Of a stretch of DNA of 64,000 nt, positions 9,321-18,444 are shown one piece after another. This DNA comes from a virus. The DNA lies in the IMG/VR virus record IMGVR_UViG_3300009034_000016, positions 1-64,000 of that record; one strand, written 5' to 3'. The position numbers and the translations under genes were made by a program. Position 1 is the first letter of the stretch; every line of letters starts with the position of its first letter. Under the pieces are notes generated by a model, which was given only the letters and a program-made list of their open reading frames with translations, was not told where the DNA came from and made no database searches.

Positions 9321-9334
9321 TGCACGCGCGTGCA
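9321..9334. repeat. Perfect palindrome TGCACGCGCGTGCA abutting SD
   Basis: A 14-bp perfect palindrome followed directly by CGGAGGGAGAG, the ribosome-binding site of the scaffold gene. It is the variant copy of a dispersed GTGCAC-NNNN-GTGCAC element seen also at 26754, 32913 and 62505. As RNA it would fold into a short hairpin next to the SD. As DNA it could be a protein-binding site. Confidence 0.6.
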
Positions 9335-9348
9335 CGGAGGGAGAGATA

Positions 9349-10341
9349 GTGGCTTCACCCGATGTTCCGAGGCCTGGAAGTTCGATAGACGATGATAAGA
9401 AAAAAAAGCGGCTTGTCGGCTTAACGGCCAGGGAAGTGAGTCTAGTAGACAGACCAGCGAATCAGAAGGATTTTCTTGTAATTAAAAATTTATCCGAGAA
9501 AGGAGGGATAGAGATGAAAAGAGAAAAAGTTATTAACGAAGAGGGCAAGGAAGTGCAGATAGTCAAGGATGACCCGACTGGGGACGTTGTCACTCTAGAA
9601 CTCAGTGAGGAGGAAGCTCAAGTTGCTCTTGCTGAGGATCTGGATATTTCGCTAGATGAGTTGAAGTCGCTCCAGGAAAGTGTGAAAGACGAAGGCGAAG
9701 ATGGAGTAGGCGACGGTGCTGGTGGGGCGGCGGACACTGGAGGAGATGCTGGTGGAAAGGAGAAGCAGGTTAAGCTTCCCGCTGCTACGGAGACAATGAT
9801 TAAGAAGCTAATTGCTTTGCTTACCAAGTTACTCGCAAAGTATCCTTATGGATATGGCTATCCGAAAGCCCCCGGATCCCAGAAGACTACGGTAAAGGAT
9901 GGAGGCGATGGTTCTGGTGACAGTGAATCTGGAAAGGGCGCCAGCGAAGGCGATGGTGCCCAAGATGTTGAGAAGATCGGCAGTCCGATTTCCCGGGAAC
10001 GTCTCAAGACTCTGAGAGGGGTTGTCATTACGCTTCAAAAGCTTCTTGACGAACTGGATAAGAAGAGTGAGGGAGAGGAGGCACCAGCTAAGAAGGCCGA
10101 TGAAAAGGGCGGAGAGGAGACTCCGAAGGAAGAGGTCCCGGTTAAGAAAGCCGAAGGAGGCGACGGTGCTGGCGACAAAGGTAAGGAAGATCCCACTCTA
10201 TTAGAGGTAGTGGCCGAGTTGAAAGGTCGCGTAGAGGCCATGGAGCAACTCGAGGGAACTCAAAAGGGACAAAAAGCCGATGGGACGGAAGGTGGCGGGA
10301 CGAAGGAAGGTATGTGGAGTAATGTCCTGGGCATCTCATAA
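9349..10341 (+). CDS. Putative head scaffold protein
   Basis: 330 aa, starting at GTG 9349 behind GGAGGGAGAG. The N-terminus has LTAREVSLVDRPANQKDF, a motif typical of the start of XkdF-like/scaffold-type phage head proteins. The rest is low-complexity, rich in Gly, Asp, Glu, Lys and Ala, with a short helical core (LKTLRGVVITLQKLLDELDKK) and a C-terminal helix. High charge, disorder, and a position between the prohead protease domain and the major capsid gene suit a scaffold that is degraded on maturation. Function is inferred from position and composition only. Confidence 0.65.
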   Translation: MASPDVPRPGSSIDDDKKKKRLVGLTAREVSLVDRPANQKDFLVIKNLSEKGGIEMKREKVINEEGKEVQIVKDDPTGDVVTLELSEEEAQVALAEDLDISLDELKSLQESVKDEGEDGVGDGAGGAADTGGDAGGKEKQVKLPAATETMIKKLIALLTKLLAKYPYGYGYPKAPGSQKTTVKDGGDGSGDSESGKGASEGDGAQDVEKIGSPISRERLKTLRGVVITLQKLLDELDKKSEGEEAPAKKADEKGGEETPKEEVPVKKAEGGDGAGDKGKEDPTLLEVVAELKGRVEAMEQLEGTQKGQKADGTEGGGTKEGMWSNVLGIS

Positions 10342-10363
10342 CATTTACTTTTAGAAAGGAGGG

Positions 10364-11179
10364 ATGACTAAGATGACTAATCAAGAACTTGTTGAAAAGG
10401 GAATAATTGTCGCGTCTGCCCTGGCTACTCAGGGAAAGCTCAATCCGCAGCAGGCCGACAAGTTCCTGGACTATGTCATCGACGAGACGAAACTCAAGGA
10501 CGCAGCGAGGATTGTAAGGTTCAAGCCCGAGAGCTACGATATCGACAAAATCGGAGTTGGGGCGAGAGCAGCGGTGCCGAAGGCTGAGGCTACCGACCCG
10601 GGAATCCGCCGGGGTATTGTCACATCCAGGGTAAGGTTAACTCCTGAAGAAGTTATGGTCCCAGTGGAGATCAGCGATATCTTCAAGGATGTTAATATTG
10701 AGGGCGATGATGTAGAGACTCATATCATCAAAATGTTTGCTACCCAGTTAGCAAACGATCTGGAAGAGCTCTATATCATAGGTGATATTCTCGGACCAGC
10801 CGTACTGGAGGGGAATATCGTAGATGGTGGATCAACGACTCAGTATATCAGGGATAGCTACCTGGCGCTCATGAACGGATGGCTCAGGATATGCGATGGG
10901 ACTACTACTCCCCTCCGGGTGGGGGCGCATGTAGTCAATGCGGCCGGAGTCAACATCGAGTCCAAAATCTTCTCGAACGCGATCAAGGCTATGCCGGAGA
11001 AGTTCAAGCGGAACCGGAATCAGTTAAGATTCCTTATCGCACCCGACTTGGAACAGAACTACCGGGAAAAGATCTCGACCCGGGCAACCGGCGCTGGTGA
11101 TGTAGCCCTGTCTACCACCAAGAACCTGACTCCGTTCGGGATCGAGGCGGTTCCAATACCACTACTAGCCAGGATCTAA
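10364..11179 (+). CDS. Major capsid protein, N-terminal part (frame broken)
   Basis: HK97-fold major capsid protein of the PBSX XkdG-like group. The best start is ATG 10373 (MTNQELVEK), about ten bases after AAAGGAGGG; ATG 10364 touches the SD. The frame runs through the typical PEEVMVPVEISDIF and the ATQLANDLEELYIIGD helix, then stops at TAA 11177 just after GIEAVPIPLLARI, before the expected C-terminal P-domain strands. Those strands are present immediately downstream in the -1 frame. Reading one extra C in the CC at 11169-11170 joins the two parts as PIPLLAQDLTNGTI, giving a protein of about 357 aa, the usual size. A sequencing or assembly deletion is the simplest explanation; a true mutation or recoding cannot be excluded. 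Confidence 0.85.
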   Translation: MTKMTNQELVEKGIIVASALATQGKLNPQQADKFLDYVIDETKLKDAARIVRFKPESYDIDKIGVGARAAVPKAEATDPGIRRGIVTSRVRLTPEEVMVPVEISDIFKDVNIEGDDVETHIIKMFATQLANDLEELYIIGDILGPAVLEGNIVDGGSTTQYIRDSYLALMNGWLRICDGTTTPLRVGAHVVNAAGVNIESKIFSNAIKAMPEKFKRNRNQLRFLIAPDLEQNYREKISTRATGAGDVALSTTKNLTPFGIEAVPIPLLARI

Positions 11180-11181
11180 CC

Positions 11182-11436
11182 AACGGGACGATCACTAGGC
11201 TTACTGGGGGAGCCATTGGTTCCGGTGCTACCGTGAAGGTGACCTATAGCCCTTATTCCCAGATGCTCTTAACCCATTTCCGGAATCTTATTGTAGGTCT
11301 GGGAAGGGATGTGCGGATCGAGAAGGACAGGGACATCTTCAAGGGTGTTAATCAGTATGCGATTACGATCAAAGTGGCGGTGGATATTGAGAACCTCGAC
11401 GCAGTCGTCAAGGTAACGAATATCGGCTTATTGTAG
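11182..11436 (+). CDS. Major capsid protein, C-terminal part (-1 frame)
   Basis: Continuation of the capsid gene in the -1 frame. It opens with NGTITRLTGGAIGSG, then HFRNLIVGLGRDVRIEKDRD and VNQYAITIKVAVDIENLDAVVKV, the characteristic C-terminal strands of PBSX/P2-like capsid proteins, where a resident charged pair precedes a strand ending in AVVK. It has no ribosome-binding site of its own, and GTG 11233 is only an internal codon. It should be read together with the upstream part as one gene. Confidence 0.8.
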   Translation, partial: NGTITRLTGGAIGSGATVKVTYSPYSQMLLTHFRNLIVGLGRDVRIEKDRDIFKGVNQYAITIKVAVDIENLDAVVKVTNIGLL

Positions 11437-11504
11437 CATTCTGAAGAGTCGAGCATCTGGCTAAAGACGCAGAATCTAAAAAACTACGAATAGGAGTAAG
11501 CTAT

Positions 11505-11813
11505 ATGAAAGCAACAGTGGTTCTAAAGGAAGCCGCGACCTATCACTATAAGACCTATATCTTCAAGCACGGGATCCCGCAGCCAGTTACCAATCCTCGA
11601 GACATCAAAGATTTACAAACTGACGGGATGGTTCAGGTGACTATTGAGGACGGGAAGCAGAAATTTTCGACGGGGGATGTTACCGCCGAGGACCTTGAAT
11701 CAATGAACTATAATGAGTTGAAAGAGGTTGCGGACAATCTCGCCCTTGATGAAATCCCGAGGAAGAAAAGCGGGCTGCTGGATTCAATTAAAGAGGCCCT
11801 AGGTCTCGAATAG
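11505..11813 (+). CDS. Hypothetical head-region protein with SAP/HeH-like tail
   Basis: 102 aa behind AGGAGTAAGCTATATG. The N-terminal half is beta-rich and contains YKTYIFKHGIPQPVTN. The C-terminal segment NYNELKEVADNLALDE followed by a second helix resembles a small helix-extended-loop-helix (HeH/LEM or Rho-N-like) fold found in several phage head-region proteins. It lies directly after the capsid gene. Possible DNA contact is inference only. Confidence 0.6.
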   Translation: MKATVVLKEAATYHYKTYIFKHGIPQPVTNPRDIKDLQTDGMVQVTIEDGKQKFSTGDVTAEDLESMNYNELKEVADNLALDEIPRKKSGLLDSIKEALGLE

Positions 11814-11920
11814 GGTTTTTCCCGGATTCAGCTTGGAGCGATAAAAAGACCACAAGCTAAAGGGTAGTGCTGGAGCCAGCACGGTTATTTAGCAGTTGGG
11901 TTAGGAAATCTGGAGGGAAA

Positions 11921-11948
11921 GGGTGTTTCGGAAACCCCCCATTATTTT
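11921..11948 (+). terminator. Weak hairpin, possible terminator
   Basis: GGGTGTTT and AAACCCCC can pair (one bulged T) around a CGG loop, followed by ATTATTTT. Another palindrome, GTGCTGG-AG-CCAGCAC, lies upstream near 11869. The T-run is poor, so this could equally be an mRNA stabiliser before the next SD. The rest of 11814-11951 has no gene that I can support. Confidence 0.35.
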
Positions 11949-11951
11949 AGG

Positions 11952-12407
11952 ATGAGAGGGGGGGAGGTGAAACATAACAATCTTATGAAGGTCATACTTA
12001 AGAGTCCTGCCCCCATCACCGTTGATGACTTTCCGCCCGATACGGTCCGGACCAGGGCGGGTGCTTTACACTTTCGTCCCGGCTCACTGGTGGAAATAAC
12101 GCAGAGTGAATATGAGCATCTCAAGGGCGGGGGAATGAATCTTGAAATTCATACCGCTGATGCCAAGGATGCCTCTCAAACCGGGGGAACGGGAGAGCCA
12201 GTAGCGGGGGGGTCAGGGGTAGATGATAAATTGCTTGAACTGAGCGTGGCTGCGGTGCGCGATGAAGTTCTAACCCGAAAGTCTGGCATGATGGCCGAGG
12301 AATATGCTGATTTTATTATGAGGTTAGCACTTATAGAAGCGGACGGTAAAAACCGAAGCAGCCTGATACACTTTTTCGAAGAAGAGGCTAAGCATTGCGG
12401 AGTATGA
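11952..12407 (+). CDS. Hypothetical head/neck protein
   Basis: Up to 151 aa. The more natural start is ATG 11985 (MKVILKSPAPITV), although its SD (GGGGGGAGGTG) is about 15 bases away; ATG 11952 is the longer choice. The N-terminal third is beta-like (TRAGALHFRPGSLVEITQSEY), then comes a Gly-rich linker, then a helical C-terminal half. It sits in the head-completion cluster. I do not recognise a family. Confidence 0.55.
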   Translation: MRGGEVKHNNLMKVILKSPAPITVDDFPPDTVRTRAGALHFRPGSLVEITQSEYEHLKGGGMNLEIHTADAKDASQTGGTGEPVAGGSGVDDKLLELSVAAVRDEVLTRKSGMMAEEYADFIMRLALIEADGKNRSSLIHFFEEEAKHCGV

Positions 12408-12462
12408 TACGCTCAAGGTTCATGTTAACAACGGGCAGACCCTCAATTTTGACCTTCAGGAT

Positions 12463-12771
12463 GTGGGGGAGAGAGCAGAATGGCTTAGATTAGCCGGGGA
12501 CCCCTCCTTTCAGGAAACTATCACGGGGCTTGCGATTCTAAATAATCGCATACTCCATACCCTCCCGATTCCAAAAGGCTTCAGACAGGTTGAATTCAGC
12601 GCCGATAGAATAGAGGACCGTAAAAACGGTATGATAGTGGGGGAGCGAATGGAGTGTCAGGCTGACGGGATCTTGGTATCTGAGATAGTTTATTATTCTA
12701 AAACTCCCCGGATTACCCGGGTGGATCTGCTCCGGGTAGGCCGGCAGGTATTTAGGAGCAAAGATGTCTAA
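12463..12771 (+). CDS. Hypothetical head-region protein, true start uncertain
   Basis: 102 aa from GTG 12463. The same frame is open and coding-like upstream, reading AEYDTLKVHVNNGQTLNFDL back to about 12394, so the real protein is probably about 23 residues longer. No ATG, GTG or TTG is present there; an ATT at 12394, behind an AAGAGG, is a candidate unusual start. The protein is beta-rich. Its stop overlaps the next gene (ATGTCTAA). Function unknown. Confidence 0.5.
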   Translation: MGERAEWLRLAGDPSFQETITGLAILNNRILHTLPIPKGFRQVEFSADRIEDRKNGMIVGERMECQADGILVSEIVYYSKTPRITRVDLLRVGRQVFRSKDV

Positions 12772-13033
12772 GAGAATACATTTCGAGGATTATGCAGCAC
12801 CGACTTCTTACGGGGATCCAATCGAGTTCGGCTTTGAGGCCGAGCACATGAGAATAATACACGACGGCAATGGGACCCTGACAATATCCTTCGATAAGAC
12901 CGCAACGGACGGGAAGATGCTCAGCACGGACACTCCACTTGAACTCCTCGATCTGCGAATGTCGAAGATATGGATCAAATCAAGTGTGGATACCGATCCG
13001 GTAAGGGTCTACGCCTGGCGATCCGGCAGATAG
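12764..13033 (+). CDS. Conserved-looking phage structural hypothetical
   Basis: 89 aa, overlapping the previous stop by eight bases. It is beta-rich (MRIIHDGNGTLTISFD, then IWIKSSVDTDPVRVYAWR), ends in Trp-Arg-Ser-Gly-Arg and has no cysteines. The context is the head-completion block between the capsid and the connector genes. Small beta proteins here are sometimes head decoration or stopper subunits, but nothing in the sequence decides that. Confidence 0.55.
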   Translation: MSKRIHFEDYAAPTSYGDPIEFGFEAEHMRIIHDGNGTLTISFDKTATDGKMLSTDTPLELLDLRMSKIWIKSSVDTDPVRVYAWRSGR

Positions 13034-13065
13034 GATTTTAAAAGTGGTGTAGGGGAAGGTTCCTA

Positions 13066-13776
13066 ATGGCATTATTGATTACTATCTCGGACTTCAGGTT
13101 TCAGGAGAACTTTAAGAAAGTGCCCCCAGAGGACGCTAAATTAAAAGAACTAATCGAATACTGGCAATCCTGGATTGAACGGGTAACGGGAAATTATTTT
13201 GAAAAAAAGGCCTTATCCTTCTATGTGGACGGAAACGATTCCGAAATGTTACACCTTGGAATTCCGATTATCACGATAACTCACTTAAGAATTAACGACT
13301 CCACTGCCGATCTTCCAGCTGATGAATACGCGGTCTATAATGGCAGGACTCCGCCAAATGATGACCGCCAAAATCCAAAGATAGTGCTTAAACAAAATTA
13401 TCGAAGAAATATATTTACCGATCCGGTGACGCCGATCCTGGGGCAGGTTTCAAAGCGAAGATTTCTGAGAGGCGAGAAAAACCAATACATCGAGGGGGAA
13501 TTCGGATACTTGGAACCGGATGACTCGGTTCCCCAGCCCATTCTCAGGGCGCTAAAAAGACTTGTCCTGAAAGATGCAGAGGCGATAGCCGGGGGTAAGA
13601 CAGTGCTGGACACCATGGATAAGTCCCGACTGATATCTCAAACGACAGATAAGCATAGCTATAAATTATCGGCAAGTCCCGGGGGTGGAGCTAGCTTAAC
13701 AGGGGATCAAGAGGTAGACAAAATATTAAGGGCTTATCGAGCACCGGCCGCAATGGGTGTGCCGAGGGATTGGTAG
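13066..13776 (+). CDS. Head-tail connector (gp6-like)
   Basis: 236 aa. It begins with an acidic/aromatic helix pair (KLKELIEYWQSWIERVTGNYF), followed by a beta domain with LGIPIITITHLRIND, and a helical C-terminus (PILRALKRLVLKDAEAIAGG). That helix-strand-helix plan and length resemble HK97 gp6/SPP1 gp15-type connectors that sit beneath the portal. Gene order (two genes later HK97 gp10-like, then sheath) supports it. Exact family unverified. Confidence 0.6.
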   Translation: MALLITISDFRFQENFKKVPPEDAKLKELIEYWQSWIERVTGNYFEKKALSFYVDGNDSEMLHLGIPIITITHLRINDSTADLPADEYAVYNGRTPPNDDRQNPKIVLKQNYRRNIFTDPVTPILGQVSKRRFLRGEKNQYIEGEFGYLEPDDSVPQPILRALKRLVLKDAEAIAGGKTVLDTMDKSRLISQTTDKHSYKLSASPGGGASLTGDQEVDKILRAYRAPAAMGVPRDW

Positions 13777-13777
13777 A

Positions 13778-14170
13778 ATGGACCCTGACCTGATACATCC
13801 GATACCGGTTGAAATCGAGCAGATCGATAAGGGAAAAACAGCCTATGATGATGACGCGAGGGAGGCTGTTAGAACGATAGGCCGGAGTGTAGTGCAGAAA
13901 CTTGAAGCTCAAGTCTCTTGGTCGGTAAAGGATGAACCAATTCCTGGGAAGCAGGGGATATCGGAGGAGGCCCGGGGGTATTTGTTATTCAGACGAAATG
14001 ATTTAATCGGAAAATCTATCATAATAAATAGAGGGGATAAAATTATCAAGATCGGACATGATGATGTTGAGTTATTTATTCTTGGTAGAACCCCGGCGGG
14101 GCACTATCCTGATCAGGGCGGAGCTACTTTGCTGCAAGCTTATTTCGGTGATAGAAATCCGAGAACGTGA
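13778..14170 (+). CDS. Putative head-closure/neck protein
   Basis: 130 aa from ATG 13778, preceded by GAGGG at suitable spacing; GTG 13757 is a less likely longer start. The sequence is an N-terminal helix (AREAVRTIGRSVVQKLEAQVS) then beta strands (GKSIIINRGDKIIKIG). Size, position directly after the connector and overlap with the upstream stop suggest a head-closure (stopper) protein. Family not recognised with certainty. Confidence 0.55.
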   Translation: MDPDLIHPIPVEIEQIDKGKTAYDDDAREAVRTIGRSVVQKLEAQVSWSVKDEPIPGKQGISEEARGYLLFRRNDLIGKSIIINRGDKIIKIGHDDVELFILGRTPAGHYPDQGGATLLQAYFGDRNPRT

Positions 14171-14173
14171 AGT

Positions 14174-14764
14174 ATGGCTGACATTAAATTAACAGGCGAC
14201 TGGGGAACTTTTGGACAGGTGCTTATTGCCCTCTCGAGGCCTAAGAGTTACGATCCCGAGGTAAAGCGGTGCCTGCTGGCTTCCGGGGAAATGGTTCGGG
14301 GTGAGATCCGGAAAAGAATCGCCGATAAGAAATATGCACCTAACCGCCCAATGACTGTGGCTTTAAAGGGAAGCGATGTGCCGCTTGTTGATAAGGGAGA
14401 TCTATATAGAGCAATTGCTGTAAAGAAGCCCATTGAAAAGCGGGAAGTGTTCATAGGTGTTCTCCGGACGGCTAAAAAAGGCAGGAGAAAGCTTGCTAAT
14501 GTCGCCGCTATTCTGCACTATTGGAGAGGTCCCATTAAGGTAACTCCCAAGATGCGCCGTTATTTCCTGGCAATGTCAATTAAGTTCCCCGGTAAATGGT
14601 TCCCCCTGAAACCCGATACAAAGTTTTTGTCCTTCACCCGGAGGCCGTTCATAACGGATGTGACTGACGATACCAAAGTAATTGATGTATTTAAAGAGAA
14701 CTGCCTTAAAGTTATGGATGCAATAATTAATGAAAGACCAGGACGCTATCGGGGGCGGGTATAA
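14174..14764 (+). CDS. Tail completion / HK97 gp10-like neck protein
   Basis: 196 aa. The family hallmark PLVDKGDLYRAIAV (the usual pattern is P-L-x-D-T-G-x-L-x-x-S/A-I) is at residues 75-88, after a segment rich in basic residues. This motif characterises HK97 gp10-like and Mu virion-morphogenesis proteins that join head and tail. The length is typical. It is followed by a 7-bp hairpin at 14768-14790. Confidence 0.7.
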   Translation: MADIKLTGDWGTFGQVLIALSRPKSYDPEVKRCLLASGEMVRGEIRKRIADKKYAPNRPMTVALKGSDVPLVDKGDLYRAIAVKKPIEKREVFIGVLRTAKKGRRKLANVAAILHYWRGPIKVTPKMRRYFLAMSIKFPGKWFPLKPDTKFLSFTRRPFITDVTDDTKVIDVFKENCLKVMDAIINERPGRYRGRV

Positions 14765-14794
14765 ACTATCGCCATCTTTTTGCTGGCGATTTCC

Positions 14795-16054
14795 ATGTTT
14801 CACATTATGAGCATAATTAAGATCATTAAATTAGTTGAATTCCCGGAGACAGCCAGGCCGAAGATCGAGTTCAGCGACACGGATAAGATTCGCCTGGATC
14901 CGGTAACTAACCGAGTGGTGCTGAAAAAAGACAGCCTGGGATATTACCCGGTATCCGAGGATCCGATTTATGTTCTGGCTCCCTACATTGAGCCCACATC
15001 TCAGAGGAAGTGGCTAAAATTTGAAGAACTAACGTATAAGCCCGATGGTACTTCAATATTTCATCGTCTGGTTGATAAGACTAATCATACTTGGCATTGG
15101 ACGGGTTCGATCTGGGAGGACAAGGGCGAGGGTGTATGGACTGCCCCGTGGAATACCGAGCAAGAAATTAATGAGAATATCGAGACTCTTTCCTTTGGGG
15201 GTAACAACCCCCATGCGATCCGGATAGCGACCTGGCTGAAAACGGTCGACCGCAACGTGACCCCGAAGCTCCAAGGACACAAGTTGCTTATGGAAGCGGA
15301 CATCAGTTTTCAGGAAAGCTGGCTGCTCCGAGCGTTAGTGCCCTCATTGAAGGCGGGGATACACTTCGACGCCGATTTGAAATTAGATATGTTTTCTTCT
15401 CAATCATATGTTGATCTGGCGGGTGAAGATCTGGGGGGGTTGAATATCAAAGATTGTGCCGTAGGATACGATCTGACCGATGACCCGAACCTGACGATTA
15501 ACATAGTTTCCAGTTACGATCCGGTAACTAAGCGAGTGACCTTTACTGGTTCAATCACCTCGGAGCATGAAGTTCTTTTGAGGCTTGAATGTGAACCGGA
15601 GGTGGCGATAACAACCGGACAGGACTATACAGAACTGGCGAAGGTGCCGGCCCTGATTTTGGATGACCTCACAGTCACCGAAAGTCTTCAATCCTATGAT
15701 GGTGAAACGATTAAGGACAAGGTAAATAATGAAGGCTGGCAGATGGCCCCGCCCTTAAATGAAGTGTGGTCTTTTCTCTTTTTATGTATCACCGACAAGC
15801 TTACCGACCAGCTAAGGTTAGCGAATGCGATCAAGAGTTACTTTAGGAGTAATCCCATTCTGCACTGGGATGCTCTCGATGTCGATCTCGACTTAGTGCA
15901 GACGAGTAAGTATTCCTCTAACTATCGTGCCAACCTCTCCGGCGTAATCCAGGGAGAATGTAATTTTCAGGTGAAATGGGTTCCTAACTATTTATCCCCG
16001 GGTGGGGGAGTGGATTTGATAAAAACATTTAACTTAACTATGTTACTTAGGTGA
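14795..16054 (+). CDS. Hypothetical structural protein before tail sheath
   Basis: About 420 aa. The start is uncertain: ATG 14795 or 14807. TTG 14780 would lie inside a hairpin, ATCGCCA (14768-14774) with TGGCGAT (14784-14790). No clear SD is present. The N-terminal half is beta-rich with Trp repeats (NHTWHWTGSIWED), and the C-terminal part contains a helical segment (PLNEVWSFLFLCITDKLTDQL). In contractile-tailed phages the gene before the sheath often encodes a tail terminator or neck-associated protein, but this one is too long for a simple terminator. I do not assign a function. Confidence 0.6.
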   Translation: MFHIMSIIKIIKLVEFPETARPKIEFSDTDKIRLDPVTNRVVLKKDSLGYYPVSEDPIYVLAPYIEPTSQRKWLKFEELTYKPDGTSIFHRLVDKTNHTWHWTGSIWEDKGEGVWTAPWNTEQEINENIETLSFGGNNPHAIRIATWLKTVDRNVTPKLQGHKLLMEADISFQESWLLRALVPSLKAGIHFDADLKLDMFSSQSYVDLAGEDLGGLNIKDCAVGYDLTDDPNLTINIVSSYDPVTKRVTFTGSITSEHEVLLRLECEPEVAITTGQDYTELAKVPALILDDLTVTESLQSYDGETIKDKVNNEGWQMAPPLNEVWSFLFLCITDKLTDQLRLANAIKSYFRSNPILHWDALDVDLDLVQTSKYSSNYRANLSGVIQGECNFQVKWVPNYLSPGGGVDLIKTFNLTMLLR

Positions 16055-16076
16055 AACTTAAAAGGAGGTAGGTGTT

Positions 16077-18416
16077 ATGGCACAAAGACGATTCGGACCG
16101 GTTAACGCCCCGGGGGTCGGTATAATAGAGAAGGCGCCTGAGCGTGCAGTTTCCCCGGCTGTCCTCGGCCCCGTTTGTTACTTTGGAATCACCGAGAAAG
16201 GTGAGGTTGGGGAACTTAATGCCTGTCTTACCAAGCCTGAGTTTACCCGGCGGATGGGGGGGAGGATACCGGATTCCCTGCTACCCGACGCAGCACAGGA
16301 TTATTTTGATAGCGGAAGGGGTGCAGGGCGACTCTACGGTGTCCGGGTTACTGACGGCTCGGAGGTAAAGTCCGAACTAACCTTGAAAAATCGGGCCTCT
16401 ACCCGGGCGGATGTAATTAAGGTGACGGCAAAGAATGGCGGAAGCTGGGGGGGTAAGAAGAGGGTCTTCTTTGCGGATATCGTTGACTATGCAACCGATC
16501 TTACCGAGACGGTATTGAAGACCTCGTGGCAGCCTACTACCGAGATCCCGAAGGATATGTTTAAGGGTGCGGTATTGACTTTCATGAAAACCAGTAAGAG
16601 CTACACCGTAATAAGCTCTACTCTGGCGAACTCGACTACCGAGCTTGAACTGACTGTAACGGCGGATAGCAAGATGGCGACCGACTGCAATTTCGGAGCG
16701 GCGGAGGACTATACCTTTACGGTTGTGTTGGGGAACGGGGAGAAGCACTTAGCGTTGGAGATCATGGACGGGCTGCTCAATCCGACCACCGAGTGGGGTT
16801 TGCGGATCTATGTGGACGGGGTGCTGGGCCCCGAGTATCCTAACCTGAATATGGATCCCGAAGCCTCGAATTATTTTATCAATGTCATCAACGATGATAC
16901 CGGAAACTTCGAGATCGAGGTTGAAGACCTGGTAACCGGGGCGAGGACGGCTGAGAGCCGCCCGGCGACGCATTACGGAGTAAATAAGACCATTGCGACG
17001 ACGAAGCTGACATTCGAGGCGGCAATTCCCGCCTACGATTCGGGGAATACCGGGGACGGCACGGTAGGGACATTCACTTACGGAGCGGATGTTAAGCCAC
17101 AGGTAATTACCCTGGAGTGTACCTCCGGAGGCCCTACGGGAACTTTCACAGTAAAGTCAACTATTGCACCCCTTGATGATCTGGCTGACGCGACTTCCGC
17201 TTCGGCTTATACCGCCCCGAGCCCTTTGGGAATAGGGTTCACGATTACAGACGGGGGAACGGCGTGGATAATCGGGGATACGATTGTAATCGATGTCAGA
17301 CCATTCGAGGAGGGTAAGTTGGTAGGTGGGAGGATATACCCATGTCTTATTGATGCCAACGAAGGAGGCAAGGAAGATCGGAGAGTGTATTTTCGGATCG
17401 TAGCGAACACGGAGACCGAGATCGACATAGGCGCCGGCGAAGACCTCACCCAGGACGGAGACTTTGAAACCGGGGATACCTTTATGGTAGTTGCACCGGA
17501 GGAACTCGGGCTTGGCTATGATGGTATCGCAGATATTGCGGACTCTGATTATAATGCCCTGTTGAACATCAGCACCTCGCCGGTGAATGAATTATCTAAC
17601 GCGAACATAGGGCTGCTTAAAATGGCTTGTCCCGGGGTGACTGCGACCGCAGTGCAGAAGGCAGGAGTTGCCCTCGCCTATGCTCTTAATTATCAATTCC
17701 GGATCGAGGTACCCGCCAATATAGTGACTTCCTCGGCCGCCGAAAAGTATGTAAACGATACCATCGGAAGGAACGATTCTATGGTCGGAGCCTTTCCGAG
17801 CTACGGAGATGTCAGCAACCCGGACGGCGAGGGGCTGAAGCAAATTTCTCTTACTGGTTCCATCCAGGGGAGGGAGGCCGGGGTCGCCCGGGATTGGGGC
17901 GGATATCACAAAGCCGCCGCGGGAATTGACGTAATCCTAAGCAGGGTTCTCAAGCTACCCGTTACACTATTCCCCGGCGATGAGGAACTTCTCAATCCCC
18001 AGGGATTGCAAATTATAAAATTCAAGGGGGGAAACTGTATCGTCTGGGGAGATAGAACCCTGGCCTTGGATCCGGGTTGGAAATGGAAGCACCAGCGGGA
18101 GCAGATGAGTTATTATGAGCATGTGCTGCAGGAGAATTTCGATTGGATTATTTTTGCGATACACGATCCGGAAACACGAGCCCAGGCGATAACAACTCTC
18201 CGGGCGTACTTCCTAATCGAGTATTCCAAAAGGGCCCTGGACAGAAACTACACCTTTGACGAGGCCTGCGATATCAAGGTAGATGCGGAAATCAATACCC
18301 CGGAGGCCCGGGCTGCGGGCGATATGTATGCTGAGATCGCATTACGGCTGCCCGACACCGTAGAGAGATTTATCATGACTGTGAACAAGCGAGGTATCTT
18401 CGAGTCCGTCGAGTAG
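16077..18416 (+). CDS. Tail sheath protein
   Basis: 779 aa, the contracting outer cylinder of the tail. The start has a strong AAAAGGAGGT. The N-terminus (FGPVNAPGVGIIEKAPE) and the C-terminal domain (GGNCIVWGDRTLA, YFLIEYSKRALDRN, and LRLPDTVERFIMTVNKR at the end) are classic sheath. Between about residues 90 and 470 there is a large beta-rich insertion, making the protein longer than the common 400-500 aa; such surface domains are frequent in sheaths. The downstream order (tube, chaperone, tape measure) confirms it. Confidence 0.92.
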   Translation: MAQRRFGPVNAPGVGIIEKAPERAVSPAVLGPVCYFGITEKGEVGELNACLTKPEFTRRMGGRIPDSLLPDAAQDYFDSGRGAGRLYGVRVTDGSEVKSELTLKNRASTRADVIKVTAKNGGSWGGKKRVFFADIVDYATDLTETVLKTSWQPTTEIPKDMFKGAVLTFMKTSKSYTVISSTLANSTTELELTVTADSKMATDCNFGAAEDYTFTVVLGNGEKHLALEIMDGLLNPTTEWGLRIYVDGVLGPEYPNLNMDPEASNYFINVINDDTGNFEIEVEDLVTGARTAESRPATHYGVNKTIATTKLTFEAAIPAYDSGNTGDGTVGTFTYGADVKPQVITLECTSGGPTGTFTVKSTIAPLDDLADATSASAYTAPSPLGIGFTITDGGTAWIIGDTIVIDVRPFEEGKLVGGRIYPCLIDANEGGKEDRRVYFRIVANTETEIDIGAGEDLTQDGDFETGDTFMVVAPEELGLGYDGIADIADSDYNALLNISTSPVNELSNANIGLLKMACPGVTATAVQKAGVALAYALNYQFRIEVPANIVTSSAAEKYVNDTIGRNDSMVGAFPSYGDVSNPDGEGLKQISLTGSIQGREAGVARDWGGYHKAAAGIDVILSRVLKLPVTLFPGDEELLNPQGLQIIKFKGGNCIVWGDRTLALDPGWKWKHQREQMSYYEHVLQENFDWIIFAIHDPETRAQAITTLRAYFLIEYSKRALDRNYTFDEACDIKVDAEINTPEARAAGDMYAEIALRLPDTVERFIMTVNKRGIFESVE

Positions 18417-18444
18417 GATTTAAAAAGGGAAAGGAGAAAGTAGA

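Noticed and set aside
16377-16748. 123-aa minus-strand ORF within the sheath gene
   Set aside because: Arg-rich antisense shadow.
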